Notes: generated by a model from the letters alone, not told the origin. DNA of 64,000 bases from Paractinoplanes ferrugineus (GCF_016862195.1 NZ_BOMM01000044.1:1-64000); one strand, 5' to 3'; positions 15,669-26,455 are shown, counted from the first letter of the stretch. Numbers and translations are program-made.

Positions 15669-17441
15669 TCAGCGCTTCGCCAGGTGACGGCGCAGGTCGC
15701 GGGTTTCGCCGGACACCGGACGGGCGGCCAGGATGCACGTGTCGTCGTCGGGGTTGGCCTGCTGGAGGCGGGCCAGGAGTTGGGCCAGCGGCTGCTGCGG
15801 GGAGGCGTGCACGGCCTCGTCGACGGTGCGGATGACCTGGGCGAGGCCGTCGTCGGGGCCGCCGTGCCGGTGTTCGACCAGGCCGTCGGTGTAGAGCAGC
15901 AGGACGTCGCCGATGCGGAACTGCAGGCGGGCCGTCGGGTAGACGGCGTCGTTGACGACGCCGAGCATCGGGCCGGGCGGGCGTTCCAGGGGGGTGGTGC
16001 GGCCGCCACGGCTGAGCAGCGGTGGCGGGTGGCCGGCCTGGGCCCAGGTGATCTCGCCGATGGCCGGGTCGAAGCGGGCGACGACGGCGGTGGCCGACAG
16101 TTCCGGATTCTCCCGTTCGAGGTCGAAGGTCAGCCGGTTGAGGTGTCCGAGCAGGACACCGGGGTCGCCGGTGGTGACGGCGAGGGCGCGCAGGGCGTGC
16201 CGCAGCTGCGCCATCATGGTGGCGGCGTGGGTGCCGTGACCGGCCACGTCGCCCACGGCGAGCAGCACCGATCCGTCGCGCAGCCGGGTCGCTTGATACC
16301 AGTCGCCGCCGACGAAGCTCTCCTGACCGGCCGGCAGGTAGCGCAGCGCCACCTTGAGGCCGGGCAGTTCGATCGGTTCCTCGGGGATGGGCTGGACGAC
16401 GCGCTGGAGGCGGCCGGCGAGCTGGGGCTGGTCCACCTCGGGGAAGTGCTGGGAGTCGTTGCGCCGGCCGGTGACGTCCTGCACGATCGCGAACACCCGC
16501 AGCGGGCGGCCGTCGGCGTCGCGGATCGCGTCGCTCACCGTGCGCAGGTGCCGGACCCGGCCGCCGAGCATCACCCGGGTCGTGACGTCGGCCTGGGCAC
16601 CGCTCCCGCCCGGACCTGGGCCCCCAAGAGCCGGCCCGGCAAGACCAGGGCCGGCAAGACCAGGAACGGGGCGGGACGGGGGGAAGAGCGGGTCGACGAG
16701 TGCGTCGATCTCGGCCGGGGTGAGCGGGCCGAGCTGCGGGTCGCGGTCGTAGAGGCGGTACATGTTGTCGGACCAGATGATGTCGCCGCTCATCAGGTCC
16801 CACTCGGCCCAGCCGAGGTTGGCGAAGCGGTCGAGCTCGTCGAGTTTGGACCACTGGAGCAACAGGCCGTGACCGAGCCGCTGGGCCCGCACCGTGTAGT
16901 GGCCGTCGGCGTAGCGGAACGGGCCGACCGCGGCCGGGCAACCGGACTCGAGGACGTCCTGGTAGACGTCCCAGCCGGAGGGGAACTGGCCGCTGGCGCG
17001 CTGCCCGAGGAGCTGACGTCCGCGGCGGCCGTCGGGGGTGGCCGCGCCGGGGCTGGCGGCCTGCCAGACGAGGTCGATGATGCGGCCGTTGCGGTCACGC
17101 TCCGCGGTCAGGTAGCCACTCATCCCCGGAGTCGAGTCGAGCACTCGCTGCACAAGGGACACCCACGGCGCGTAACGGCGGGCCGGGCGGGGAACGACCG
17201 GGGTGGTCAGGGCGGCGGCCACCATCTGCGGCACCGATCCCGCCGAGGTGATCGCGACGTCGAGGACGCGGATCACTCCGGCCGCCACCTCGGTGACGTC
17301 GCGTTGCTGGTCAGCGGCCATCCGGAGGAGGTGGTCGTGGGCCTCGGCGAGGCGGCACCGGGACCGTCCGGCGAGCAGGCCGACGGCCCGCTCGATCAAG
17401 AATCGATCGGCGGCGACCACGGTGCCGGCGGCTAACGTCAC
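15669..17441 (-). CDS. ANTAR-PAS-SpoIIE (PP2C) phosphatase
   Basis: 590 aa from the GTG at 17441, with a GGGGAGGG ribosome site. The N-terminal 55 residues (IERAVGLLAG... EAHDHLLRMA... VTEVAAGVI) form an ANTAR RNA-binding helix bundle. A PAS-like domain follows (about 205-340, LGWAEWDL... VFAIVQDVTGRR), interrupted by a Gly/Pro/Ala/Leu repeat loop. The last 230 residues are a SpoIIE/RsbU phosphatase with VGGDWYQ, VGDVAGHG, AQAGHPPP and YTDGLVE. Such proteins dephosphorylate STAS antagonists to switch stress sigma factors. A STAS protein lies at 25327, but linkage is inference. ANTAR and PP2C domains in one chain suggest RNA- and partner-switch control together. Confidence 0.85.
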   Translation of the reverse strand: MTLAAGTVVAADRFLIERAVGLLAGRSRCRLAEAHDHLLRMAADQQRDVTEVAAGVIRVLDVAITSAGSVPQMVAAALTTPVVPRPARRYAPWVSLVQRVLDSTPGMSGYLTAERDRNGRIIDLVWQAASPGAATPDGRRGRQLLGQRASGQFPSGWDVYQDVLESGCPAAVGPFRYADGHYTVRAQRLGHGLLLQWSKLDELDRFANLGWAEWDLMSGDIIWSDNMYRLYDRDPQLGPLTPAEIDALVDPLFPPSRPVPGLAGPGLAGPALGGPGPGGSGAQADVTTRVMLGGRVRHLRTVSDAIRDADGRPLRVFAIVQDVTGRRNDSQHFPEVDQPQLAGRLQRVVQPIPEEPIELPGLKVALRYLPAGQESFVGGDWYQATRLRDGSVLLAVGDVAGHGTHAATMMAQLRHALRALAVTTGDPGVLLGHLNRLTFDLERENPELSATAVVARFDPAIGEITWAQAGHPPPLLSRGGRTTPLERPPGPMLGVVNDAVYPTARLQFRIGDVLLLYTDGLVEHRHGGPDDGLAQVIRTVDEAVHASPQQPLAQLLARLQQANPDDDTCILAARPVSGETRDLRRHLAKR

Positions 17442-17616
17442 CCACGCCCTCCCCAGAAAAACGACAGGTCTCTTTAGTACGTCGGTGACGGACCCATCGT
17501 CATCGGCCGTTCATCCGGACCGCGTCGACCAGCGGTTGCTCCGGGCCGCACTTCACCCGAACGGGGCCTGATCGAGAAGGGGAAAGATCGAGAAGGGCGA
17601 TTTTCGCGAACCGGGC

Positions 17617-17949
17617 TCAGATCTCGAACGGGGTGCCGAGCTCGAACAGGTCACGCATCGCCTCGGTGAGGCGGACCATGGAGGAGCCGGTGACCATGCC
17701 GAGCCGTTCGGCCCCGATCGAGGCCGGGAGCCGGCGCATCCGGTTGACCACCACGACGCCGGTGATCGGGTCCTGTTCCATCAAGGGAACGGCGTAGGGC
17801 GGGAGTTCGAGGGCTCCGCGCTGCCGGACGATCGGGGCGCAGAACGGGGCGGCGTTCTTGCGCTCGTTGTAGCTGTCGGCGGACAGCACCAGCACCCGAT
17901 AGCGCAGGTCGGTGCGGTCGCCGATGGTCCAGATCTCGCCGCGCCGCAT
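17617..17949 (-). CDS. MazF/PemK-family toxin-like protein, no adjacent antitoxin
   Basis: 110 aa, the usual size. It starts MRRGEIWTI and continues YRVLVLSADSYN, then VVVVNRMRRL, matching the MazF/PemK fold (endoribonuclease that cuts mRNA). Family members normally follow a small antitoxin gene in the same operon. Here 175 bp upstream lead to the divergent gnd and 175 bp downstream to the phosphatase start, and neither gap has a convincing antitoxin frame. Either the antitoxin is elsewhere or this is a domesticated member. Transcription is divergent from gnd. Confidence 0.8.
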   Translation of the reverse strand: MRRGEIWTIGDRTDLRYRVLVLSADSYNERKNAAPFCAPIVRQRGALELPPYAVPLMEQDPITGVVVVNRMRRLPASIGAERLGMVTGSSMVRLTEAMRDLFELGTPFEI

Positions 17950-18124
17950 GTCAGCGCATCCCGGGCACGGCTGGCGAAGGCATGCGCACGAGGGTACCGC
18001 TGTTCGGATCTTACGAGACGCGCGGGCAACGGCGCGCCGGAAACGACAAGGATCGAACCAAGATCGGTCGGGTCCCGTAGGTAAGAATGAGGGCGTTGCA
18101 AGCAGCTAGGGAAGGACGTCAATA

Positions 18125-19564
18125 ATGTCGGAGAAGGCACAGATCGGGGTTACCGGTCTGGCGGTGATGGGGCGCAACCTGGCGCGCAACTTCGCCCGGC
18201 ACGGGCACACCGTGGCCCTGCACAACCGCTCCTACGGACGCACCAAGGAGCTCGTGGAGGAATTCGGCCACGAGGGCAAGTTCATTCCGTCGGAGAGCGC
18301 CGCGGACTTCGTGGCCAGCCTGGAGCGCCCTCGCCGTGTCGTGATCATGGTCAAGGCCGGTGGGCCGACGGACGCCGTGATCGACGAGTTCGCTCCCCTG
18401 CTCGAGCCCGGGGACATGCTCATCGACGCGGGCAACGCGCATTACCTGGACACCCGGCGGCGTGAGGCGGCGCTCAAGGAGAAGGGCCTGCACTTCGTGG
18501 GCGCCGGCGTCTCGGGTGGCGAGGAGGGCGCGCTGCACGGACCGAGCATCATGCCGGGTGGCCCCAAGGAGTCGTACGACGCGCTGGGTCCGCTGCTGGA
18601 GGACATCTCGGCCAAGGTCGACGGGGAGCCGTGCTGCGTGCACGTCGGCCCCGACGGTGCCGGGCACTTCGTCAAGATGGTGCACAACGGCATCGAGTAC
18701 GCCGACATGCAGCTCATCGCCGAGGCGTACGACCTGCTCCGGCAGGTGGGTGGCCACCAGCCGGCGGAGATCGCGGAGATCTTCAAGGGCTGGAACGAGG
18801 GCCGCCTGGGCTCGTACCTGATCGAGATCACCGCCGAGGTGCTCAAGCAGGTCGACGCGTCCAGCGGCAAGCCGTTCGTGGACGTGGTGCAGGACCAGGC
18901 CGAGCAGAAGGGCACCGGTCGCTGGACCGTACAGGCGGCTCTGGACCTCGGTGTTCCGGTCAGCGGCATCGCCGAGTCGGTGTTCGCCCGCGCCCTGTCG
19001 GGTGGCGCGGACGTGCGCAAGGCGGCCGCCGACGCGGGTCTGCCCGGCCCGTCGCCGTCGGCCGGGGCGCACGGTGGCGATCTGCAGGCGGATGTCGAGC
19101 AGGCCCTGTTCGCGTCCAAGATCGTGGCGTACGCGCAGGGCTTCCAGCAGATCCAGGCGGCCAGCAAGGAGTACGACTGGGAGATCGACCCGGGCGCGAT
19201 GGCGAAGATCTGGCGCGCGGGCTGCATCATCCGCGCCAAGTTCCTCGACTACATCAAGCAGGCGTACGACAAGCAGCCGACGCTGTCGACGCTGCTGGTC
19301 GACGACTACTTCCTGGACGCGGTGAGCGGCGCCCAGGACGCGTGGCGGCGGGTCGTGGCGACGGCCGCGCAGCAGGGCATCCCGGCGCCGGGCTTCGCGT
19401 CGGCGCTGGCCTATTACGACGGCCTGCGGGCGAAGCGTCTGCCGGCCGCCCTGATCCAGGGTCAGCGTGACTTCTTCGGGGCGCACACCTACCGCCGGGT
19501 CGACAAGGAGGGTTCGTTCCACACCCTCTGGGCGACCGACGACCGCACCGAGGTCGAGGCCTAG
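18125..19564 (+). CDS. gnd: 6-phosphogluconate dehydrogenase, decarboxylating (NADP)
   Basis: 479 aa, full length. The Rossmann segment GLAVMGRNLARNFARHGH with NRS immediately after the second strand indicates NADP preference. The substrate and catalytic loop GAGVSGGEEGALHGPSIMPGG and the KMVHNGIEY lysine motif are intact. It converts 6-phosphogluconate to ribulose-5-phosphate, CO2 and NADPH in the pentose phosphate pathway. A purine-rich ribosome site (GGGAAGGA) precedes the ATG at 18125. Its stop shares CTAG with the convergent GGDEF/EAL gene. Confidence 0.97.
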   Translation: MSEKAQIGVTGLAVMGRNLARNFARHGHTVALHNRSYGRTKELVEEFGHEGKFIPSESAADFVASLERPRRVVIMVKAGGPTDAVIDEFAPLLEPGDMLIDAGNAHYLDTRRREAALKEKGLHFVGAGVSGGEEGALHGPSIMPGGPKESYDALGPLLEDISAKVDGEPCCVHVGPDGAGHFVKMVHNGIEYADMQLIAEAYDLLRQVGGHQPAEIAEIFKGWNEGRLGSYLIEITAEVLKQVDASSGKPFVDVVQDQAEQKGTGRWTVQAALDLGVPVSGIAESVFARALSGGADVRKAAADAGLPGPSPSAGAHGGDLQADVEQALFASKIVAYAQGFQQIQAASKEYDWEIDPGAMAKIWRAGCIIRAKFLDYIKQAYDKQPTLSTLLVDDYFLDAVSGAQDAWRRVVATAAQQGIPAPGFASALAYYDGLRAKRLPAALIQGQRDFFGAHTYRRVDKEGSFHTLWATDDRTEVEA

Positions 19565-21855
19565 TTGTTGACCGTCACGGGGTCGGCGGCCATCAGGGCG
19601 CCGGCCTCGTCGGGCGGGAGCGGCTTCGCCATGAAGAAGCCCTGGCCGAGGCGGTAACCCATGTCGCGGAGGCGGTCGAGCTGGGCCTCGCTCTCGATGC
19701 CCTCGGCAACCGCCGACAGCTGGAGGTACTCGGCCAGCTGGGCCACCGCCGCCGCGATCGCGAGGCGGCCGCGGTCCTCGCCGTCGGCGATGCCGTCGAC
19801 GAACGACTTGTCGAGCTTGAGCACGTCGACCGGGAAGGCCCGCAGCAGCGAGAGCGACGACTGGCCGGTGCCGAAGTCGTCGAGCGCCAGCCGGATCCCC
19901 ATCTCGTGCAGGGCCTGCAGGGTCTCGCGCACCTGCCGGCCGTCGGCCACCGACGACTCGGTGATCTCGATGACCAGGTTGCCGGGCAGCAGGTCGTACT
20001 CGGCGAGCACGGCGGCGACCTCGTCGACGAAGCCGGGTTCGCGCAGCTGCCGTACGGCGACGTTGACGTTTATCGCCTTGATCGCCCCGGGCCCGTGCTC
20101 GGCTTTCCACACCGACAGCTGCCGGCAGGCCTCGCGCAGCACCCACGAGCCGAGCCGCACGATGAGTCCGGAGCGCTCGGCCACCGGGACGAAGTCGCCC
20201 GGCGAGACGAGCCCGCGTACCGGGTGTTTCCAGCGCACCAGCGCCTCGGCGCCGTGCAGCCGGCCGGTGACGATGTCGAAGACCGGCTGGTAGAGCAGGA
20301 ACAGCTCGTTGCGGATGATCGCGTTGTGCAGCTCGCTGCCGAGCCGGGCGTGGTTGACGACGTCCTGGCGCATCCGCGGCTCGAACCGCACCCAGGCCGC
20401 CTTGCCGCCCTCCTTCGCCGCGTACATGGCGATGTCGGCGTTGCGCAACACCTCGTCGGCGCCGTCCCCGGCCCCGGCGATGGCCACCCCGATGCTGGCG
20501 TGCGCCAGCAGGCGCTCCTCGCCGACCTTGAACGGCTCGGCGAGCGCCCTCTGGATGCGGCCGGCCGCGTCCTCGGCGACGTCGATCTCCTCGTCGTCGA
20601 GCAGGACCGCGAACTCGTCGCCGCCGAGGCGGGCCGAGAGCGAGGCGGTCGCGCTGTTGTTCCGCAGCCGCTGGGCGACCTGGTAGAGCAGTTGGTCGCC
20701 GAGCGCCGGCCCCATCGAGTCGTTGATCATCTTGAAGTCGTCGATGTCGATGAGCAGCACGGTGGCCGGCCGGTGCGAGGCGAGCCGTTCCTCCAGCGCG
20801 GAGCCGAACCGGGTGCGGTTGGCCAGCCCGGTCAGCGGGTCGGTCATCGCGAGCCGTTCCAGCTGCACCTGCTGCGTGCGCAGCCCGGTGAGCAGGCGCT
20901 TGTTCTCGCGCAGGCCGAGCAGCTGGCGGGCGACCACGCAGACCACGATCAGCACGGCGCCGATGATCACGGCCCGTTCGCGGCCGTTCATCTCGCGGGC
21001 GGACACCGAGATGACCATGGCGGCGGTGGCGACCGAGGCCAGCATCGGGATCAGGCCCCACATGGTGCGGTGGTGCCGGGCCGGTTCGGCCGCCGGGCGG
21101 GCGAGCACGTGCCGCTGCCGCCAGGCGGCCACGGTGAAGGACAGCGCGACGAGCGGGCCGGTCAGCACCGAGATGGCCAGCCGGGGTCCGTCCGTGCCGG
21201 CGATCAGCAGGACGGCGGTGATCGCGCCGACGATCGGGGCGACCGAGAGGATCCGCAGGGACAACGAGTCGACCGGCGGGTGCGGGATGACCGCCGCCTT
21301 GCCGATGATCGCCAGGGCGAGCAGGCCGAGGACGCCGACGGTGCCGGCCGCGATCATCGTGTCCTGGTCGGTGCCGGGCGGGGCGTAGCTGAGCACGACG
21401 TACCAGAAGACGAGGGCGCCGGCCACGCAGACCGTGACGAAGTCGAGAAGGATGCGGGCCCAGCCGGCGGCGCTGGAGTCGCCGAGCGGCAGCCGCGCCA
21501 TGGCGCCGACCACCCAGACGATGCCGAGGACGTTGGGGGCGGCCGCGACCAGGGACAGTCCGGCGTTGTTGTTCGACAGCGACAGCGAGACGCACTGACC
21601 GATGAACAGCAGCACCCCGGCATGGGACATGGACCGCCAGAACGAGCGGACCGGGCGGTCGACCCGGATGTTGGAACCGATCTTCCAGCATCCGAGGACG
21701 GCCGCCGCGAGCGCGATCGGGCCACCCAGGTAGCCGAGAAGCACACTGCTGCCGGTATGCACCGCGAGCCACACGCACACCGCGAGGCCGGCCGCCGATG
21801 CGACGAGCATCGGGACGAGGCCGGCGGACGCGCGGCGCACGGTGCTGGCGGTCAT
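19561..21855 (-). CDS. membrane GGDEF-EAL c-di-GMP protein
   Basis: 764 aa from the ATG at 21855, with AGGGGGG three bases upstream. About nine hydrophobic segments occupy residues 10-310 and form a membrane sensor domain. The diguanylate cyclase domain carries an intact GGDEF at 411-415, but the RxxD product-inhibition site is absent (Ala402 and Ser405 at those positions). The phosphodiesterase domain carries EAL at 537-539, then EITESS, DDFGTG and EGIE, so both activities look possible. It synthesises or degrades cyclic di-GMP, which in actinomycetes controls development. It lies downstream of pgm; the gap holds a hairpin that would bury its ribosome site. Confidence 0.9.
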   Translation of the reverse strand: MTASTVRRASAGLVPMLVASAAGLAVCVWLAVHTGSSVLLGYLGGPIALAAAVLGCWKIGSNIRVDRPVRSFWRSMSHAGVLLFIGQCVSLSLSNNNAGLSLVAAAPNVLGIVWVVGAMARLPLGDSSAAGWARILLDFVTVCVAGALVFWYVVLSYAPPGTDQDTMIAAGTVGVLGLLALAIIGKAAVIPHPPVDSLSLRILSVAPIVGAITAVLLIAGTDGPRLAISVLTGPLVALSFTVAAWRQRHVLARPAAEPARHHRTMWGLIPMLASVATAAMVISVSAREMNGRERAVIIGAVLIVVCVVARQLLGLRENKRLLTGLRTQQVQLERLAMTDPLTGLANRTRFGSALEERLASHRPATVLLIDIDDFKMINDSMGPALGDQLLYQVAQRLRNNSATASLSARLGGDEFAVLLDDEEIDVAEDAAGRIQRALAEPFKVGEERLLAHASIGVAIAGAGDGADEVLRNADIAMYAAKEGGKAAWVRFEPRMRQDVVNHARLGSELHNAIIRNELFLLYQPVFDIVTGRLHGAEALVRWKHPVRGLVSPGDFVPVAERSGLIVRLGSWVLREACRQLSVWKAEHGPGAIKAINVNVAVRQLREPGFVDEVAAVLAEYDLLPGNLVIEITESSVADGRQVRETLQALHEMGIRLALDDFGTGQSSLSLLRAFPVDVLKLDKSFVDGIADGEDRGRLAIAAAVAQLAEYLQLSAVAEGIESEAQLDRLRDMGYRLGQGFFMAKPLPPDEAGALMAADPVTVNN

Positions 21856-21859
21856 GCGC

Positions 21860-21908
21860 CCCCCTGGGCAGATATGTCTGTGCGGCATACCTGTCGGCTA
21901 CCAGGGGG
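21860..21908 (-). promoter_or_regulatory. hairpin sequestering the ribosome site of the GGDEF-EAL gene
   Basis: On the reverse strand CCCCCTGG (21908-21901) pairs perfectly with CCAGGGGG (21867-21860), leaving a 33-base loop. The second arm contains the AGGGGGG ribosome site that ends three bases before the ATG at 21855. A smaller hairpin, GCTGA-N5-TCAGC, follows the pgm stop. This may be a translational switch or a fortuitous GC pairing. Confidence 0.45.
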
Positions 21909-21922
21909 TGGAGCTGAGAAGA

Positions 21923-23566
<1,644 letters not shown>

Positions 23567-23674
23567 GGGGGCCTCCTTCGGGGCATGTAACCTGCCTGGA
23601 GCCTATCGATAGCGGCGCCGGTTGAACCTTCCCGCTCCGCTATCCGAACTACCTGTCGTGACGAGAGGGCCGAA

Positions 23675-25330
23675 GTGACACGAGCGGCACGATTGCTGGC
23701 GGCCGCGCTCATCGCCCTCGGTGTTCTCCTGATACCCGCGAGCCCGGCTTTCGCACACGCCGCGCTCATCGGGTCCACGCCGGCGCCGGGCAGTGTGATC
23801 GGCTCCTCCCCCAGCGAGATCGTGGTGACCTTCAGCGAGGGCATCACGGCGGTGGCGGGGCGCGTGCAGGTGCTCGATCCGGATGGCAAGCGCATCTCCG
23901 GGACTCCCACGGTGTCCGGGGCGACGCTGCGGATCCCGGTGCGCCGGGCGGCCCAGCCGCTCGGCACCTACCTGGTGAGCTATCGGGTCATCTCCGCCGA
24001 CAGCCATCCGGTCGGCGGCGCGATCACGTTCTCGGTGGGCGCACCCTCGGCCGAGCCGCCCAAGGCCGGCGAGGCCGGCATCCACCGGTCGGTCACGCTG
24101 GCGACGCCGGTCACTCGCTTCCTGGGGTACGCGGGTCTGACGCTCACCGCCGGACCGGCCCTGTTCCTGGCGCTGCTGTGGCCGAGGCGCCGGTCCCGGG
24201 TGGCGGCCACCCGCACCGCCTACGCCGGTCTCGGCCTGGTCGCGGTGGCGACGCTCGCCTCGCTCTGGGTGCAGGCGCCGGCCAGCAGCGGCGCGGCCCT
24301 GTGGGACGTCAGCGGCACCGAGCTGGGTCAGGTGCTGACCAGCTCGTACGGAATCATCTTGAGCTGTCGTTTGATCTTGTTGGGGGTCGTCGGCGTCCTG
24401 CTGCGGCCGGTGCTGCGCGGCACCGCCCCCCGGTGGCGTGGGCTCGCGGCGGTCGCGGTCGCCCTCGGGACCCTGGTCACCTGGCCGCTGACCGGGCACG
24501 CGGCGGCCTCGCCGCTGTCGGCCGCGATCGTCGCCGCCGACGTCGTGCACATGGCGGCGATGGCGGTCTGGCTGGGCGGCCTGCTCACGCTCACCGTCTT
24601 CCTGCTGCGCCGCACCCACCCGCGGGTGCTCGGCGTGCTGCTGCCGGTCTGGTCGCGCTGGGCGGCGCTGGCCGTGGTGTGGCTGGTGGCGGGCGGCATC
24701 GTGCAGGCGGTCGTGCAGGTCGGCACGATCCGGGCGCTGTGGGAGACCGACTACGGCAGGCTGCTGATCGCCAAGGTGGTGATCCTGGCCGCCACGCTGG
24801 CCGCCGCCTGGTATGCCCGCAGGCTGGTCAATCGCCGGCAGGTGCCGGCCGCCGGCGCCGGCCCGCTGCGCCGCGCCGTCGGCATCGAGGTCGCCGCGAC
24901 GGTGGTCATCCTGGGCCTCAGCGCGGTGCTGGTGCAGGTCAACCCGGGTCGCAGCGCCTCGGTCGACCAGGGCGCGGTACGCGAACAGGGCGTCTCCCAG
25001 ACCCTCACCTGCCCGCTGTACACGCTGCAGTTCAACATCTTCCCGGCCCAGCTCGGCGACAACAACACCATCCACGCGTTCGTCTACACGCCGGCCGGGG
25101 CGCCGCTGCCGGCCGACGAGTGGACCGTCACGTCGCAGTTGCTGGGCAAGAATCTCGAGCCGGTGACCGAGCCGCTGCTGCCGTTGAACCCGCGCCACCA
25201 CGCGGCCGGCGCGATCACGTTCCCCTACCCGGGCGACTACGAGATCAAATTCACCGTGCGGATCGGTGAGTTGAACCAGGCCACCGTCAAGACCACAGTT
25301 TCGGTACCGGCAGGTTCCCCGTCGAGGTGA
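23675..25330 (+). CDS. CopC-CopD fusion, copper import/resistance protein
   Basis: 551 aa from the GTG at 23675 (GAGAGGG upstream). The signal peptide ends at AFA before HAAL, so His28 becomes the mature N-terminus. With Asp109 and His111 (SADSHPVGG) it forms the CopC copper site. Residues 30-125 are the periplasm-facing CopC beta-barrel. From about 145 to 430 there are eight or so CopD helices with VVHMAAMAVWLGG and an IAKVVIL helix. A C-terminal extracytoplasmic domain of about 120 residues (CPLYTLQFNI onwards) follows, as in YcnJ-like proteins. It probably moves copper across the membrane. The stop overlaps the next gene (GTGA). Confidence 0.9.
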   Translation: MTRAARLLAAALIALGVLLIPASPAFAHAALIGSTPAPGSVIGSSPSEIVVTFSEGITAVAGRVQVLDPDGKRISGTPTVSGATLRIPVRRAAQPLGTYLVSYRVISADSHPVGGAITFSVGAPSAEPPKAGEAGIHRSVTLATPVTRFLGYAGLTLTAGPALFLALLWPRRRSRVAATRTAYAGLGLVAVATLASLWVQAPASSGAALWDVSGTELGQVLTSSYGIILSCRLILLGVVGVLLRPVLRGTAPRWRGLAAVAVALGTLVTWPLTGHAAASPLSAAIVAADVVHMAAMAVWLGGLLTLTVFLLRRTHPRVLGVLLPVWSRWAALAVVWLVAGGIVQAVVQVGTIRALWETDYGRLLIAKVVILAATLAAAWYARRLVNRRQVPAAGAGPLRRAVGIEVAATVVILGLSAVLVQVNPGRSASVDQGAVREQGVSQTLTCPLYTLQFNIFPAQLGDNNTIHAFVYTPAGAPLPADEWTVTSQLLGKNLEPVTEPLLPLNPRHHAAGAITFPYPGDYEIKFTVRIGELNQATVKTTVSVPAGSPSR

Positions 25331-25698
25331 CTTCCGGTCACCTTCTGGGCAGAAGTACGGCCATGCATGTCTCCGTGGTCGGTAATCCTGATGACACGGT
25401 CGTGGTCTCGGTCCGCGGCAACCTCGACGTGGACAGCGTCTCCGTGCTGACGAACACGCTCGACCAGGTCCTCGACCGCCCGGCGCCGCGGATCGTGGTC
25501 GACCTGTCGAGCGTCGAGTTCTGCGACTCGATGGGTCTGAGCAGCTTCGTCGTCGGTCACAACCGGGCCGTCGCGACCGATGGCTGGCTGCGGCTGGCCT
25601 GCCCGCCCGCGTTCTTGAAGCGCCTGCTCGACACGGTCGGGCTGACCGAGCGGCTGGGCGTCTACGCCACCGTCACCGCGGCGCTCACCGACCTATAG
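25327..25698 (+). CDS. STAS-domain anti-sigma-factor antagonist
   Basis: 123 aa from the GTG overlapping the CopCD stop; an ATG at 25363 (MHVSVVGN) with GGGCAGAAG upstream is an alternative that fits the family better. The conserved phosphorylation loop reads EFCDSMGLSSF, with Ser68 at the regulatory position (numbered from the GTG). Such proteins bind an anti-sigma kinase when dephosphorylated and release a sigma factor. No anti-sigma kinase gene is adjacent, but a SpoIIE phosphatase lies at 15669. Its stop abuts that of the convergent yaaA-like gene without a gap. Confidence 0.85.
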   Translation: MTSGHLLGRSTAMHVSVVGNPDDTVVVSVRGNLDVDSVSVLTNTLDQVLDRPAPRIVVDLSSVEFCDSMGLSSFVVGHNRAVATDGWLRLACPPAFLKRLLDTVGLTERLGVYATVTAALTDL

Positions 25699-26451
25699 CT
25701 CGGTGACGATCACGTCCAGCCGGCCGGGTGCCGGTTCCTCCACGGTGTACTTCAGGTCACGCAACGTGCCCACCACCTCACCGATCGAGGTGGGCGCCGC
25801 CCCCGACTCGGCCAGCGCGCGCACGATCCGCCCCTTGGTGGCCTTGTTGAAGTGGCTGACCACGGTCCGCTTCGGCACCCCGCCGACCGGTCGCTCGTGC
25901 AGCACCCGCATGCTCGCCGCCTCGCCGGTCGGCACCGACATGGCCGCATAGGCGCCGGAGCGCAGATCCAGGACCGGTCCGTCGACGACCAACCGCTTCT
26001 TCCAGTACGCGGTGAGCCCGCCCAGCCCCGGGAGGGAGACACCGATCGAGCACCGGTAGGCCGGGATCCGGTCGTCGAGCCGCACCGCGCCCCACAGTCC
26101 GGAGAAGATCAGCGCGCGGTCCGACAGCCACTGGTGCGCGGCCGCCGACAGGGTGGGGGCGTCGAGTGCCTCGTACAGAACCCCGGTGTAGACCTCGGCG
26201 GCCGGCGCCGCCGGCGCCTCGAGCAGCGTGGCGTTGCGGGCGATCTCGCCCTTCTGACCGTCGCTGAGCCCGAGCACCGTCAGCGAGTCGGCCACCGAGC
26301 GGGCGCTGCTGCGCTTGCACATCGCCACCAGCTTGCCGAGCACCCGCCGCCGCGCGGTGGCCAGCTCGGGCCGCCACAGCCGGCCGAGATCGACCGGTGC
26401 ACCGCGGACGGCCGGCGTCTTACCCTCCGACGGCGGGAGCAGGATCAGCAC
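25693..26451 (-). CDS. yaaA: YaaA-family peroxide stress protein
   Basis: 252 aa from the GTG at 26451, which yields VLILLPPSEGK, the conserved family opening (PPSEGK, DNA-binding loop region). AYRCSIGVSLPGLG and VVSHFNKATKGR are further family signatures. In E. coli YaaA lowers free iron and limits Fenton damage during peroxide stress. The start is only 4 bp after the stop of the FKBP gene, so the two form an operon. Longer upstream frames only re-read the FKBP gene. Confidence 0.85.
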   Translation of the reverse strand: MLILLPPSEGKTPAVRGAPVDLGRLWRPELATARRRVLGKLVAMCKRSSARSVADSLTVLGLSDGQKGEIARNATLLEAPAAPAAEVYTGVLYEALDAPTLSAAAHQWLSDRALIFSGLWGAVRLDDRIPAYRCSIGVSLPGLGGLTAYWKKRLVVDGPVLDLRSGAYAAMSVPTGEAASMRVLHERPVGGVPKRTVVSHFNKATKGRIVRALAESGAAPTSIGEVVGTLRDLKYTVEEPAPGRLDVIVTEL

Positions 26452-26455
26452 TTCT

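Noticed and set aside
17781..18140. Antitoxin gene for the MazF-like protein
   Set aside because: The frame overlaps the toxin gene and the gnd leader, lacks a ribosome site and does not resemble any antitoxin fold.
18119..21778. 1219-codon open frame on the reverse strand
   Set aside because: It runs antisense through gnd and then out of frame through the GGDEF-EAL gene, and its translation is Arg/Gly/Ala-rich with no domain. It is a composition shadow.
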